From contig NZ_FQUU01000013.1 in the NCBI RefSeq assembly GCF_900129295.1, positions 80,040 through 144,039 of the forward strand: 64,000 nt of DNA, read 5' to 3'. Position 1 is the stretch's first letter. The number at the start of each line of letters is the position of its first letter. Source of the DNA: Flavisolibacter ginsengisoli DSM 18119 (GTDB lineage Bacteria; Bacteroidota; Bacteroidia; Chitinophagales; Chitinophagaceae). Under the pieces are notes generated by a model, which made no database searches, was not told the DNA's origin, and saw only the letters and a program-made list of their open reading frames with translations. Below are positions 44,998 to 53,538 of the stretch, piece after piece. The position numbers and the translations under genes are program-made.

Positions 44998-45195
44998 ATG
45001 CAAAGCAATATGAATTTCAGAAATACATCAACTATACAACCAGTTAATGCTGGAAAACCTACTATGCCTTTAGGAAGACAACCCATAGTGGAAAGAAAGA
45101 TTTCTGATCCTTCATCATCACCTAAATGTGAACGGTACCCGATACCTACATTTTTTGATTACAGATCGCGCCCCAGGGAAGCAGATCTATTATAA
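44998..45195 (+). CDS. Small unknown protein
   Basis: A 65-residue polar protein with no signal peptide or membrane segment. It has many Pro, Ser and Arg residues, a single Cys in SPKCERYPIP, and a likely disordered N-terminal half. I do not recognise a family. It is flanked by a sigma-54-like box and a clear terminator, so it has the layout of a complete small gene. Confidence 0.5.
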   Translation: MQSNMNFRNTSTIQPVNAGKPTMPLGRQPIVERKISDPSSSPKCERYPIPTFFDYRSRPREADLL

Positions 45196-45221
45196 ACGGA
45201 GTTCACCCTTAACCATATAAG

Positions 45222-45247
45222 CGCAATCCTTTGGATTGCGTTTTTTT
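45222..45247 (+). terminator. Terminator after the 65-residue protein gene
   Basis: A perfect 8-bp stem (cgcaatcc with ggattgcg) with a TTT loop is followed by seven T residues. Confidence 0.85.
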
Positions 45248-45422
45248 ATGCAGAGCCTGCTTTAAAATAAAATAAATAAGAGTCAGTATGGGGAATTAAC
45301 GCCCCACTTTTAAGTAAAATATTGATAATATCATTAATTAATTACTCCTTCAATCACATGCCCTTACTGCTTAAACGTTTGATTATCAATGCTATTTAAC
45401 TCTTTTTTTACAATGGGAATTT

Positions 45423-45438
45423 TGGTGTTAGACTTGTC
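45423..45438 (+). promoter_or_regulatory. Sigma-54-like box upstream of rpoN
   Basis: TGGTGT-TAGAC-TTGTC, 28 bp before the rpoN start codon. Its -12 half (TTGT) is closer to the classical sigma-54 TTGC than the others. It would imply autoregulation. Confidence 0.4.
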
Positions 45439-45466
45439 TTATAGAGTATAAGCCAAAATAAGCACC

Positions 45467-46882
45467 ATGATCAATCAGCACTTAGGCCAGAAGCAGAAAT
45501 TAAAGATTTTACCCCAACAGATACAGTTATTAAACTTTTTCCACCTGAATACGCTGGAATTAGAACAAAGAATTCAACAAGAAATAGAGGACAATCCATT
45601 ATTGGAAGATCAGAAGAATGAGTTTGAACCTGTTGTAGATAAATTCAATAAAGATTCAGTTCAGGACTACCAGGATTGGGAGGAATATGGATATGATGAC
45701 ATACCCGATTATAAAGTTGAGTATGGCTGCACCTTACACAACGACAAACTGCCCGAGCGACCTATTACCAATAGCTTTGATTACCGCATTTCAGTAAAAG
45801 AACAATATAAACTTACCACCGATGATCCCAAAGAAATAGAACTGGCAGAGTTCATAATAGATTCACTCAATGAATGCGGGCTGATGGAACAAAAGCTTGA
45901 GGATTTGGCAGAAGATATTTCGTTTAAGTATAACCGGTGGGTGGAGGCTGAAGAGATAGAGACGATTTTGCTAAAGGTGCAGCAATTGGAACCAGTGGGC
46001 ATAGGAGCACGTTGTATTAAAGAATGCTTATTGATCCAACTCTACAGGCTAAACACGAAAAGGCCTGATGTGCGGACAGCGGTTAAGTTATTGGAGGAAC
46101 ATTTCAATGACCTTCACAACCGGAACATGGATAAGATAAAAGCACACCTGCAGATAGATGAAGAAGAGCTTAAGATCGTATTAAAACTGATAGCTACCTT
46201 AAAGATGAAGCCGGTCTGTGAATTGCAGGAAGGAATTAATCAAAACATAGTTCCTGATTTTATTATTACACGTACAGGCGATACAATAGAAGTGCAATTG
46301 TTCCGTCAGAGATCTGAGAGTTTGAATATCAACTCTTCCTGGAAGGAAATGGCTGAGAATAACGCCAAGGTTACTACTGATAAATCGGCTGTACAGTATA
46401 TTAAAAATAAATTGCAATCAGCGCAATGGTTTATACACGCAGTGCAGCAAAGAGAAGGAACAATGATGAAGATCATGAAAGCTATTGTAGAATTGCAATA
46501 TGATTATTTCATGACAGGGGATATCAACCAGTTAAAACCAATGATCTTGAAGAATATTGCAGAAATGGTAGGTGTTGATATTTCGACGGTGTCCCGGATA
46601 ACATGTAATAAATACGCTGAATCACCATTTGGTTTATTATTGCTTAAAGATTTGTTCACTGAAGGCATTGCCAATCAGAAAGGGCAGGTTATCAGCAACA
46701 AAGTGATTCAATCGGCTATTGAAGAAGTGATAGATGGAGAAGATAAGCACAATCCATATACTGATCAGCAGTTAGTGAAGATCCTTTCTCAAAAAGGTTT
46801 TTCTGTTGCCAGGAGAACAGTGGCCAAATACAGGGAACAATTGCAGATACCAGTGTCTCATGTTCGTGGTTTATGGGCATAA
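45467..46882 (+). CDS. rpoN: RNA polymerase sigma-54 factor
   Basis: RpoN directs RNA polymerase to -24/-12 promoters and needs an AAA+ activator. Region I is Gln- and Leu-rich (LPQQIQLLNFFHLNTLELEQ). The core-binding domain fills about residues 110-300. The C-terminal RpoN box, which reads the -24 GG, is ARRTVAKYREQL near residue 450 and is intact. An HTH near residues 365-400 contains DISTVSRITCNKY. At 471 residues it is normal in length. The activator gene follows after 42 bp, so both are probably one transcript. It sits in the centre of the stress island. Confidence 0.95.
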   Translation: MINQHLGQKQKLKILPQQIQLLNFFHLNTLELEQRIQQEIEDNPLLEDQKNEFEPVVDKFNKDSVQDYQDWEEYGYDDIPDYKVEYGCTLHNDKLPERPITNSFDYRISVKEQYKLTTDDPKEIELAEFIIDSLNECGLMEQKLEDLAEDISFKYNRWVEAEEIETILLKVQQLEPVGIGARCIKECLLIQLYRLNTKRPDVRTAVKLLEEHFNDLHNRNMDKIKAHLQIDEEELKIVLKLIATLKMKPVCELQEGINQNIVPDFIITRTGDTIEVQLFRQRSESLNINSSWKEMAENNAKVTTDKSAVQYIKNKLQSAQWFIHAVQQREGTMMKIMKAIVELQYDYFMTGDINQLKPMILKNIAEMVGVDISTVSRITCNKYAESPFGLLLLKDLFTEGIANQKGQVISNKVIQSAIEEVIDGEDKHNPYTDQQLVKILSQKGFSVARRTVAKYREQLQIPVSHVRGLWA

Positions 46883-46924
46883 TTTCGTTACTTTAATTTC
46901 GAACCAAATAAATAAAGATCTCAA

Positions 46925-48409
46925 ATGCAGACCATTTTAATTATTGATGACGATAGAGACATGTGTCTTTTGTTGAAACGATTTCTTACACGTCATGGAT
47001 ATGAAGTACTAGAAGCTTACAACGGTAAAAAGTCCCTGGAATTATTAGAAACAGTTGAGCCCTCACTTGTTATGTGCGATTTCCGCCTGGAAGATATGGA
47101 AGGGAATGTTTTGCTGGGAAAAATAAAAGAACGGTATCCGCATTTGCCTGTAATTATAATTACAGGATACAGTGATATTAAAATTGCTGTAGAAGTAATG
47201 AAAATGGGTGCATATGATTATATAACAAAGCCATTATTTCCTGATGAGATCCTGGTTACTATAAAAAAGGCCCTGGAATCAGCTTCACTAGAAGAAGAAA
47301 GAACGCAGGCGGCGCCTGTTTCTTCCGGCAATGACGAGAAAGTGGAAAGGCCCGTAGTTGCAAAGGAGAAGACGCCCAATATTACAGTATCGGGAGATTA
47401 TATATTTGGAGATACACCCGTTTTCAGACAGATATTACAACAAATTGACCTGGTAGCACCTACAAATTATACCGTAATTATTCATGGAGAAAGCGGAAGT
47501 GGAAAAGAAGCGGTGGCCCAGGAAATACATAAGCGTAGCAAACGCAAATCAAAACCCTTTGTAGCCATCGATTGCGGTGCACTGTCCAAAGAGCTGGCAG
47601 GTAGTGAATTGTTTGGCCATGAGAAAGGATCTTTTACCGGTGCCTTGAATCAGAAAGTAGGAAGTTTTGAATTGGCTAATACGGGAACCATCTTTTTGGA
47701 TGAAGTAGCAAATCTTTCTTATGATATCCAGGTTTCCTTATTGAGGGTTGTCCAGGAGAGAAAGATGCGCAGGGTTGGTGGTGTAAAAGATATTGAACTG
47801 GATGTACGTATCATCATAGCCAGTAATGAACGACTTTGGGATGCCGTTCGTAAGGGAAAATTCAGGGAAGACCTTTACCACCGCTTTAACGAATTCAGCA
47901 TTGATATTCCACCACTGCGTCAGCGTCCGGATGATGTTATGCTTTTTGCCAACCATTTTCTGCACCAGACAAACCAGGAATTGGGTAAGAACATCAAAAG
48001 ATTCAGCAATGAGGTGGAGAATATATTCAGAACCTATGTATGGTATGGCAACCTGCGCGAATTGAGGAATGTGATCAAAAGGGCTACCTTACTCAGTGAT
48101 GGAGAAGAGATAGAAGCAAGTTCACTGCCTTTCGAAATATCTCATTTTAATAAACTGCAATTTGATAAGCAGCCAGAGCCTGCTGCTACCAATTCAATTC
48201 CAACAACCATAAATGAAATAGCTGATACACCGAGAAACGTTTCTGAAACCACTTTGAAGGGTGCAAGTATTGATGCTGAATATGAAATGATTTTAAAAGC
48301 TTTAAAGAAGGTAAACTTTAATAAGAGCAAGGCTGCCAAATTATTAAATATTGATAGGAAAACGCTTTATAATAAAATGAAGCAATACCAGGAGTTTAAT
48401 AACCAATAA
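46925..48409 (+). CDS. NtrC-family sigma-54-dependent response regulator
   Basis: A 494-residue activator with three domains. The receiver (residues 1-120) has acidic residues Asp9/Asp10, phospho-Asp52 and Lys102. The AAA+ domain has Walker A GESGSGKE (188-195) and Walker B TIFLDE (255-260). Its sigma-54 contact loop reads GSFTGA (235-240) rather than the usual GAFTGA. A Fis-type helix-turn-helix closes the protein (about 455-490, FNKSKAAKLLNIDRKTLY). It lies between rpoN and a histidine kinase, so phosphorylation by that kinase is likely. It is the natural candidate to activate the island's sigma-54-like promoters. Confidence 0.92.
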   Translation: MQTILIIDDDRDMCLLLKRFLTRHGYEVLEAYNGKKSLELLETVEPSLVMCDFRLEDMEGNVLLGKIKERYPHLPVIIITGYSDIKIAVEVMKMGAYDYITKPLFPDEILVTIKKALESASLEEERTQAAPVSSGNDEKVERPVVAKEKTPNITVSGDYIFGDTPVFRQILQQIDLVAPTNYTVIIHGESGSGKEAVAQEIHKRSKRKSKPFVAIDCGALSKELAGSELFGHEKGSFTGALNQKVGSFELANTGTIFLDEVANLSYDIQVSLLRVVQERKMRRVGGVKDIELDVRIIIASNERLWDAVRKGKFREDLYHRFNEFSIDIPPLRQRPDDVMLFANHFLHQTNQELGKNIKRFSNEVENIFRTYVWYGNLRELRNVIKRATLLSDGEEIEASSLPFEISHFNKLQFDKQPEPAATNSIPTTINEIADTPRNVSETTLKGASIDAEYEMILKALKKVNFNKSKAAKLLNIDRKTLYNKMKQYQEFNNQ

Positions 48410-48531
48410 CTCCGGGTCCTGTTGATTTTTCCAGGTTTGAATGTATCATTTATTGCATAATTATTATAAAGTGTATAATAATGTCTGCTTAGTAAAACCT
48501 GGGAAGAATAATTTATAATGAAGCAGATAAG

Positions 48532-48596
48532 CCGGGGATGTGATGTCTATACATGTCAAAGAAAATCTATTGGCACGTATAGTATCTTGTCCCCGG
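48532..48596 (+). ncRNA. 65-nt structured RNA hairpin of unknown role
   Basis: Bases 48532-48559 pair with 48570-48596 into about 26 base pairs with two mismatches and one bulge around a 10-base loop. Four pairs are G-U on the plus strand and would be A-C mismatches on the other strand, so the structure is designed for plus-strand RNA. No T-tract follows. It lies in the 288-bp gap between the activator and kinase genes and could be a small RNA, a processing site or a leader element. Confidence 0.5.
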
Positions 48597-48697
48597 AACT
48601 TATATAACCTATCACTACTGAAATAAGATTTTACTAAATAGGAAAATATAGGTGATTTAATGATTGTTATATTATGTAATTGGGAAAAAAGTAAAAC

Positions 48698-50140
48698 ATG
48701 TCTTTATTTAAAACTCCTGTGAAGATTCTTATTATTGATGATGATGAAGATGACTTTTTCATTACCTCCGAATACCTGAAGCAGATACAGGAGTATCAAT
48801 TACAAATTGATTGGTGCTATAAGTTTAATGAAGCCCTGCAGCTTTTAAAAGAACGTAAATACAATATTTTCTTTGTAGACTATCGGTTAGGGGCCCGCAC
48901 GGGTCTCGATTTTCTAAAGGAAGCGGTTCGGCTTGATGTTGAAGAGCCTATAATATTATTAACCGGAAAAGGTAATAAGGATGTAGATATTGAGGCTATG
49001 CAGATGGGAGCTACAGATTACCTGATCAAAACGGAACTTACTACCGACAAACTGGAAAGGTGCATACGATATTCACTTGAACGCATGGCTTATCTTAAAG
49101 CTTTGCGTGCTAATGAAAAGAAGTATCGTAGCATATTTGAATTGTCCAAGGATGCAGTATTCATAGCAGATAAAAACCTTCGATTTGTGGATATGAACAG
49201 GGCGACAAATGTTTTACTTGGTTATGAAAAGAAGGAGCTCCAGGAAAGGACAGTTTATGATTTAATATCAGATAGTACAGACAAGAGCTTACTGGAAAAG
49301 ATCATGTACGAAGAAGGCGAGGTAAGCGACCTGGAGGTGGAGGTACAAAACAATGCAGGTGATAAGAAAACATGCATCTTAACAGCAACGGCAACCATAG
49401 ATGAATCGGGGGCTTATTACCAGGGTTTATTGCATGATATTACAAACTTAAAACGTGCGGAGAAAGCTAATCTGTTAATTGAAAAGCTGGGAGCTACAGG
49501 AAGGTTGGTAAGAACGCTGGCTCATGAGGTCAGAAACCCTCTTAATAATATAAATATGTCTGTGGAACAATTGCTGCAGACAAATGAAGGTGGCGATGAG
49601 TCTCAGTTATTTCTGGATATTGTTCAAAGAAACAGTAAACGTATTGGTGATATCATAACTGAGTTATTGGATACATCCAGGCCCACTGATCTTGTATTTG
49701 AAACCTGTTCGCTCCAGGCTATTATGGATGATAGTATAGCTGAGGCTCTTGACAGGATCACGCTTCAACATGTGAACATGCAGATAAAGTACGCCAATGA
49801 ACCCTGTGATATAATGGCAAATAAAGAAAAGTTGAAGATTGCGTTTCTCAATATCATTATAAATGCTGTGGAAGCTGTGCCCAGTATTACAGGAGAACTC
49901 ACTATTGGTATAGACAGGATGAAAGATTTTCATGTAGTTACCATTAAGGACAATGGTTGCGGTATACCTGAAGAAAATATATCAAGGCTGTTTGAGCCGT
50001 ATTTTACTTCTAAAAGAAATGGAATGGGATTGGGGCTGGCGGCCACATTGAATATTTTGCAATCGCATAAAGCCAATGTGGACGTTACATCGACAGTAGG
50101 ACAGGGTACAACCTTCACTATATCCTTTCCCGCTGTTTAA
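48698..50140 (+). CDS. Histidine kinase with REC and PAS domains
   Basis: A 480-residue soluble kinase. An N-terminal receiver domain has Asp61 as likely phospho-acceptor. A PAS sensor domain (about residues 135-260) follows, then the phospho-His in LAHEVRNPLNN (His276). The ATPase domain has DNGCGIPE near residue 418 and MGLGLA near residue 445. There is no membrane segment, so the signal is cytoplasmic or arrives through the receiver. It probably phosphorylates the NtrC-type regulator upstream. The receiver might be fed by another kinase. Confidence 0.9.
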   Translation: MSLFKTPVKILIIDDDEDDFFITSEYLKQIQEYQLQIDWCYKFNEALQLLKERKYNIFFVDYRLGARTGLDFLKEAVRLDVEEPIILLTGKGNKDVDIEAMQMGATDYLIKTELTTDKLERCIRYSLERMAYLKALRANEKKYRSIFELSKDAVFIADKNLRFVDMNRATNVLLGYEKKELQERTVYDLISDSTDKSLLEKIMYEEGEVSDLEVEVQNNAGDKKTCILTATATIDESGAYYQGLLHDITNLKRAEKANLLIEKLGATGRLVRTLAHEVRNPLNNINMSVEQLLQTNEGGDESQLFLDIVQRNSKRIGDIITELLDTSRPTDLVFETCSLQAIMDDSIAEALDRITLQHVNMQIKYANEPCDIMANKEKLKIAFLNIIINAVEAVPSITGELTIGIDRMKDFHVVTIKDNGCGIPEENISRLFEPYFTSKRNGMGLGLAATLNILQSHKANVDVTSTVGQGTTFTISFPAV

Positions 50141-50233
50141 GTATTTGCAATTCAAACTTCATTAGTTAAATGCCATTATAAAGCTTTCTTGCGTTTTAAT
50201 GCTAACAACAAGAGAGCAGATGGAAGTATTGGA

Positions 50234-50521
50234 TTACATTCTGACTGTCTTGCTCATGGTATAATAGCAAATGCCTCCAAAAGGTGGAACTATGACTACC
50301 AGGATTATCCATAAGATTCTATTCTCAGATCCTGAGTTGACCCGGTAGTTTTTAAAGACATCCAGGATAGCCCAAATCCAATGTATGAGGCCGCAAAGAA
50401 AAGTTAGTCCAAGTACGTAATCTCCTGCTTTAAATCCATTTGCTCTTAAAGTAATGCCAATGAATAGCAGCAAAAAACTGAATAATCCCAGGACCAGGTT
50501 AGGCTTCTTTAAATTTTTCAT
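50234..50521 (-). CDS. PLDc_N-like small membrane protein
   Basis: A 95-residue protein with three hydrophobic helices. The C-terminal half (IHWIWAILDVFKNY, then LWIILVVIVPPFGGICYY) matches the phospholipase-D nuclease N-terminal (PLDc_N) membrane module, which often occurs alone in small proteins. Its function is unknown. A sigma-54-like box lies 33 bp upstream. Confidence 0.7.
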   Translation of the reverse strand: MKNLKKPNLVLGLFSFLLLFIGITLRANGFKAGDYVLGLTFLCGLIHWIWAILDVFKNYRVNSGSENRILWIILVVIVPPFGGICYYTMSKTVRM

Positions 50522-50553
50522 ACACCCACTATTTTCAATACTTCCAGGGAAGG

Positions 50554-50569
50554 CAAAAAATTTGTGCCA
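50554..50569 (-). promoter_or_regulatory. Sigma-54-like box upstream of the PLDc_N gene
   Basis: TGGCAC-AAATT-TTTTG, followed by CC, 33 bp before the start codon. An 18-bp stretch here is matched at 16 positions by the box before ligD. Confidence 0.5.
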
Positions 50570-50602
50570 TTTGAATTACCATCAATTGGCTGAGTATAAA
50601 TT

Positions 50603-51526
50603 CTATAGCTGAATCCGGCTTTGAGGTATCTCTTTGGCTTCCTGCTTAATGATAAAAACAGCCGTTTGTTTAGGTCGTATTCCTTCACCAGCATTCAATG
50701 CATACACTTTAGTAAACTCTGCTCCAAAATATAATATCATGGAAGAGTAATAAACCCAGGTCAGAATAATTATAATTGATGCTGCAGTTCCATATGTTAT
50801 GCCCAGGTTAGACCGACCAAGGTAGAACCCTATTATGACCTTCCCCAGTAGAAATAATAAAGCAGTTAATGCCGACCCGATAAGGGCATCTGTCCAGGAT
50901 ATTATGGCATCAGGTAATATCTTGAAAATGACAGTAAAAAGTCCTGTGATCACTACCAATATGATAGCTGTATTTATGAAATTGAATAGGGAAACGGTAT
51001 AGTCGGGGAAAAGCTTTATCAACCTGTCACTTAACACAGATAACAACGCATTGATTATTAATGACACTAATAAAAGGAAACTAAGTACCAAAACAAGTGA
51101 GAAGGAGATAAGCCGGTTAATTATATATTTTAACCAACTTTTTTTGGGATTAGCTTTTACTGACCAGATGAAATTAATAGATCCCTGCATTTCGGTAAAT
51201 ACTCCTGTTGCACCTAATATCAGTACAATACCACCTATAATGGCACCAGTCACAGTAGCATGCGTGTGTTGAATATTCTTTATAATATCCTGGATCTGAA
51301 CGGCGGCATCGTTACCTACAATGCCATTGATTTCGTGATATATTTCTCCTTGTACCGCCTCCTTTCCAAAGAAAATTCCTGCCAGGGAAATAATAATGAT
51401 CAATAAGGGACCCAATGCAAATATGGTATAATAACTTAAGGAGGCACTGAGCTTAAATCCATGATCATCTGAAAATGATAATGCAGCCTGCCCTATCAAC
51501 TGAAACATTTTTCCTAGCCTTTTCAT
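50603..51526 (-). CDS. YihY/BrkB family membrane protein
   Basis: A 307-residue protein with about six membrane helices. Family features are ALSYYTIFALGPLLIIII near residue 30, the GAxxG-rich GATGVFTEMQGSINFIW region near residue 105, and YGTAASIIIILTWVYYSSMI near residue 245. YihY proteins were once called RNase BN but are membrane proteins of uncertain role. A weak box (TGGTTT-ATCTT-TCAAT) precedes it at 51546-51561. Confidence 0.88.
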   Translation of the reverse strand: MKRLGKMFQLIGQAALSFSDDHGFKLSASLSYYTIFALGPLLIIIISLAGIFFGKEAVQGEIYHEINGIVGNDAAVQIQDIIKNIQHTHATVTGAIIGGIVLILGATGVFTEMQGSINFIWSVKANPKKSWLKYIINRLISFSLVLVLSFLLLVSLIINALLSVLSDRLIKLFPDYTVSLFNFINTAIILVVITGLFTVIFKILPDAIISWTDALIGSALTALLFLLGKVIIGFYLGRSNLGITYGTAASIIIILTWVYYSSMILYFGAEFTKVYALNAGEGIRPKQTAVFIIKQEAKEIPQSRIQL

Positions 51527-51612
51527 CGTTGCTCTTCCCTTATTTATTGAAAGATAAACCAGAATAAATGAATAAAAAATCAGGCTGAGCAGTGATGTGG
51601 ATTATTGTACAC

Positions 51613-51640
51613 AGAATACAGGTGGCAGAATATGTATTCT
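51613..51640. promoter_or_regulatory. Dyad in the YihY-DUF5670 divergent region
   Basis: AGAATACA and TGTATTCT are perfect 8-bp inverted copies with a 12-base spacer. Further outward, ATTGT and ACAAT also pair. It lies between two divergent genes and may be an operator. Confidence 0.35.
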
Positions 51641-51674
51641 ACAATAAAACCTTCATAAACAAGAAAAAATTAAC

Positions 51675-51690
51675 TGGCAAAATATTTTCT
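51675..51690 (+). promoter_or_regulatory. Sigma-54-like box upstream of the DUF5670-like gene
   Basis: TGGCAA-AATAT-TTTCT, 45 bp before the ATG at 51736. Confidence 0.4.
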
Positions 51691-51735
51691 AAGTATGTAG
51701 TGAGCCTCGTAATTATAACATTGAAATTTTTAACG

Positions 51736-51882
51736 ATGAGAAGTATACTTTACATTATTGCGGTGATTTTAATCATAGGTTGGTTATTAGGTGTTTTTGC
51801 ATGGCATGCAGGAGGATTAATACATATTCTTATTGTTATTGCAGTTATTGCCCTTTTACTGGCAATCATCAGGCGGGCTTAA
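51736..51882 (+). CDS. Lmo0937/DUF5670 family small membrane protein
   Basis: A 48-residue hydrophobic protein, beginning MRSILYIIAVILIIGWLLGV and ending LAIIRRA. Two membrane helices flank FAWHAGGLIHIL, the family's typical centre. I use the ATG at 51736. The frame opens at 51592, but that extension is charged and not family-like. Function is unknown, and such proteins commonly accompany stress loci in Bacteroidota. It ends at a strong terminator. Confidence 0.75.
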   Translation: MRSILYIIAVILIIGWLLGVFAWHAGGLIHILIVIAVIALLLAIIRRA

Positions 51883-51930
51883 ATTAGAGGATTTAATCTT
51901 TCTCATATACACGGTCCATTCTATCAGCAA

Positions 51931-51960
51931 GGCTACAGTCTCCACTGTAGCCATTTTTTT
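51931..51960 (+). terminator. Terminator after the DUF5670-like gene
   Basis: A perfect 9-bp stem (ggctacagt with actgtagcc), CTCC loop, then ATTTTTTT. Confidence 0.85.
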
Positions 51961-51984
51961 GCTCATGTTGAACACTGACTTAGG

Positions 51985-52010
51985 GACAAAAAAAAGAGCC
52001 GGCAGGCTCT
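51985..52010 (-). terminator. Terminator for the DUF326 gene
   Basis: On the minus strand a stem agagcc with ggctct and a four-base loop is followed by nine T residues. Confidence 0.8.
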
Positions 52011-52034
52011 AACTAAATACGATTCCAATATTAG

Positions 52035-52370
52035 TTAAGAATTGGATGAATATGCTAACTCACTTATTTTTTGGGAACAATCCCGACAGATACGTGCACA
52101 TTCTCTAAATCGTTCTTCTTCTTGTTCTTCGCATAATTCAGCACATTCTTCACAAATACCTACACAAAGCAATGCAAGGTTGCTTATGTTAGGGGAATAG
52201 CTTTTGATAGCATGGAAGGTTCCCATGCAAATCATTGCACATTCATCAATGATTTTCGAGAATTTCCTGGAAAAAGTATTTTTTACCTCAGCAAGGTTAA
52301 CCAACAGGTTTTCGCAATTGATCCAGGCTTCAAAACATGCCTGCGTTTGATGGCTTGTAACGGTGATCAT
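52035..52370 (-). CDS. Cys-rich four-helix copper-binding protein (DUF326)
   Basis: A 111-residue cytoplasmic protein with eleven cysteines, many in CX2C or CX3C spacing along helices (ECAMIC, CVGICEECAELC, CARICRDC). This is the DUF326 / copper-storage-protein pattern, in which Cys residues line the core of a four-helix bundle and bind Cu(I). It may buffer copper during stress. It lies 2 bp after the preceding gene on the minus strand and is surely co-transcribed with it. Confidence 0.82.
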   Translation of the reverse strand: MITVTSHQTQACFEAWINCENLLVNLAEVKNTFSRKFSKIIDECAMICMGTFHAIKSYSPNISNLALLCVGICEECAELCEEQEEERFRECARICRDCSQKISELAYSSNS

Positions 52371-52372
52371 TA

Positions 52373-52714
52373 TTAATTCTTTACTGTTTTCTTAATGGTT
52401 TCAACATTCTTCATGAAATTTGAGATCCTTGAGTCATTGTAAGTGCCATATGAATCAACAAGAGTCCCTTTGGTACCATCTATAGTTTCTATTATGTAGA
52501 GAATTGCATTATCATCCGGATCAGATTCTCCCTCGAAACGGTAGAAATTGACGACCTGGATTTCTTCAGGCAAATAACTATTCAGGTGCTGTATTGACCT
52601 CAGTCCTTCTTCAGTAATGGTAAAATCTTCTGTGTAACCATCATTGACCATATGGGTTAAACAGTTAGCCAGGCTCTTCATATAAGGCATACTGTTATTC
52701 TCATTCATGATCAT
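52373..52714 (-). CDS. Small conserved protein of Bacteroidota, unknown function
   Basis: This protein has about 113 residues. The frame opens with a TTG at 52753, so I use the ATG at 52714; the ATG at 52708 is also possible. The core, DGYTEDFTITEEGLRSIQ and VVNFYRFEGESDPDDNAILY, then IDGTKGTLVDSYGTY, resembles a small family annotated in Bacteroidota as phosphoribosylpyrophosphate synthetase. That name is surely wrong, because no PRPP-binding motif is present. It is the first gene of a pair with the DUF326 protein gene. Function is unknown. Confidence 0.65.
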   Translation of the reverse strand: MIMNENNSMPYMKSLANCLTHMVNDGYTEDFTITEEGLRSIQHLNSYLPEEIQVVNFYRFEGESDPDDNAILYIIETIDGTKGTLVDSYGTYNDSRISNFMKNVETIKKTVKN

Positions 52715-52862
52715 GGTAATGATATTTCCATTATAGAACCAAATGTTTGCCAAGTTCTTTTTAAGCTGAACAACTAATATTTAAGTGTCCATGAGTAGTA
52801 AATTCCCCATATCAAGAGAGCGGTTGGGATTACAAATCGCCATTTTCGCTTTAATATCTTAA

Positions 52863-52884
52863 CGCCCAGGCTTTCGCCTGGGTA
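52863..52884 (-). terminator. Hairpin after the DUF2383 gene
   Basis: On the minus strand, CCCAGGC and GCCTGGG form a 7-bp stem closed by a GAAA tetraloop. It lacks a T-tract. Confidence 0.45.
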
Positions 52885-52907
52885 TTAAGATTTCACCTCG
52901 GCATTTA

Positions 52908-53372
52908 TTACTTCGAAGCTTTATGCATATCTCTTAACCTCTTTACCTCGTCATGGCCAACCTTGAGGGAAGCTTTTTGACGAACTACGAGATCTCTAAT
53001 TGAGGGTTCAAAATCCACATCGGAGTTTAAAGCTGTATCATATGCTTTTTGTGCTGCATCTTCACCGAACTCACAATTGTTCAATACCGTTTCCCGGTCA
53101 TGACCTGTAACGGTAGCTTTTAAATCCATCCATACCCGGTAAATCTTTCCTGAATTGGTTGTTCCATCTACAGGTTCACCTCCCAGTCTGCTTACTTCTT
53201 GTTTTAATTCCTGGCCATATTGACGGCTTTCAGTAATATACCGCTGGAATAAAGTACGTAAATCAGCATCTCCATCTTTCAATTCATCAATTGCTTTTTC
53301 ATATCCTACAACACGATCCTGGTTAATTCTAACAAGGTCGTTTAGTATTCCTATTACTTTTTCATTTTCCAT
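52908..53372 (-). CDS. DUF2383/PA2169 family ferritin-like protein
   Basis: A 154-residue helical protein. ILNDLVRINQDRVVGYEKAI near residue 9 and LFQRYITESRQYGQELKQEV near residue 37 are the first two helices of the PA2169/DUF2383 four-helix fold. Two more helices follow, with GRDRET-like VTGHDRETVLNNCEFGED near residue 89. The family is related to ferritin-like and bacterioferritin-associated folds. Iron binding is not shown. A sigma-54-like box lies 26 bp upstream. Confidence 0.8.
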   Translation of the reverse strand: MENEKVIGILNDLVRINQDRVVGYEKAIDELKDGDADLRTLFQRYITESRQYGQELKQEVSRLGGEPVDGTTNSGKIYRVWMDLKATVTGHDRETVLNNCEFGEDAAQKAYDTALNSDVDFEPSIRDLVVRQKASLKVGHDEVKRLRDMHKASK

Positions 53373-53398
53373 AATTCTGATTTTATTGAAAGAAAATA

Positions 53399-53414
53399 TG
53401 AAAAAACCATACCT
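53399..53414 (-). promoter_or_regulatory. Sigma-54-like box upstream of the DUF2383 gene
   Basis: AGGTAT-GGTTT-TTTCA on the minus strand, 26 bp before the start codon. Confidence 0.4.
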
Positions 53415-53491
53415 GATAAAATACTAAATAAGCTATGCCGTATGCTATGAATCTATGGATAAAGTGTCCATCCCCTGATATATTCAAACAC

Positions 53492-53507
53492 GGGTATAAA
53501 ATTTATG
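53492..53507 (+). promoter_or_regulatory. Sigma-54-like box upstream of the H1-like gene
   Basis: GGGTAT-AAAAT-TTATG, 31 bp before the start codon. A weak match. Confidence 0.3.
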
Positions 53508-53538
53508 TTATTGCTTCAAACCATTAAATCATAATTAT

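Noticed and set aside
48571..48586. TTGGCACG as a classical sigma-54 promoter for the kinase gene
   Set aside because: The -12 half reads GTATC, not TTGC or TTTA, the distance to the start codon is over 100 bp, and the bases are part of the RNA hairpin stem.
51546..51561. TGGTTT-ATCTT-TCAAT before the YihY gene as a firm regulon member
   Set aside because: Only the TGG and spacing agree. Kept as a weak possibility in the gene entry but not listed as a site.
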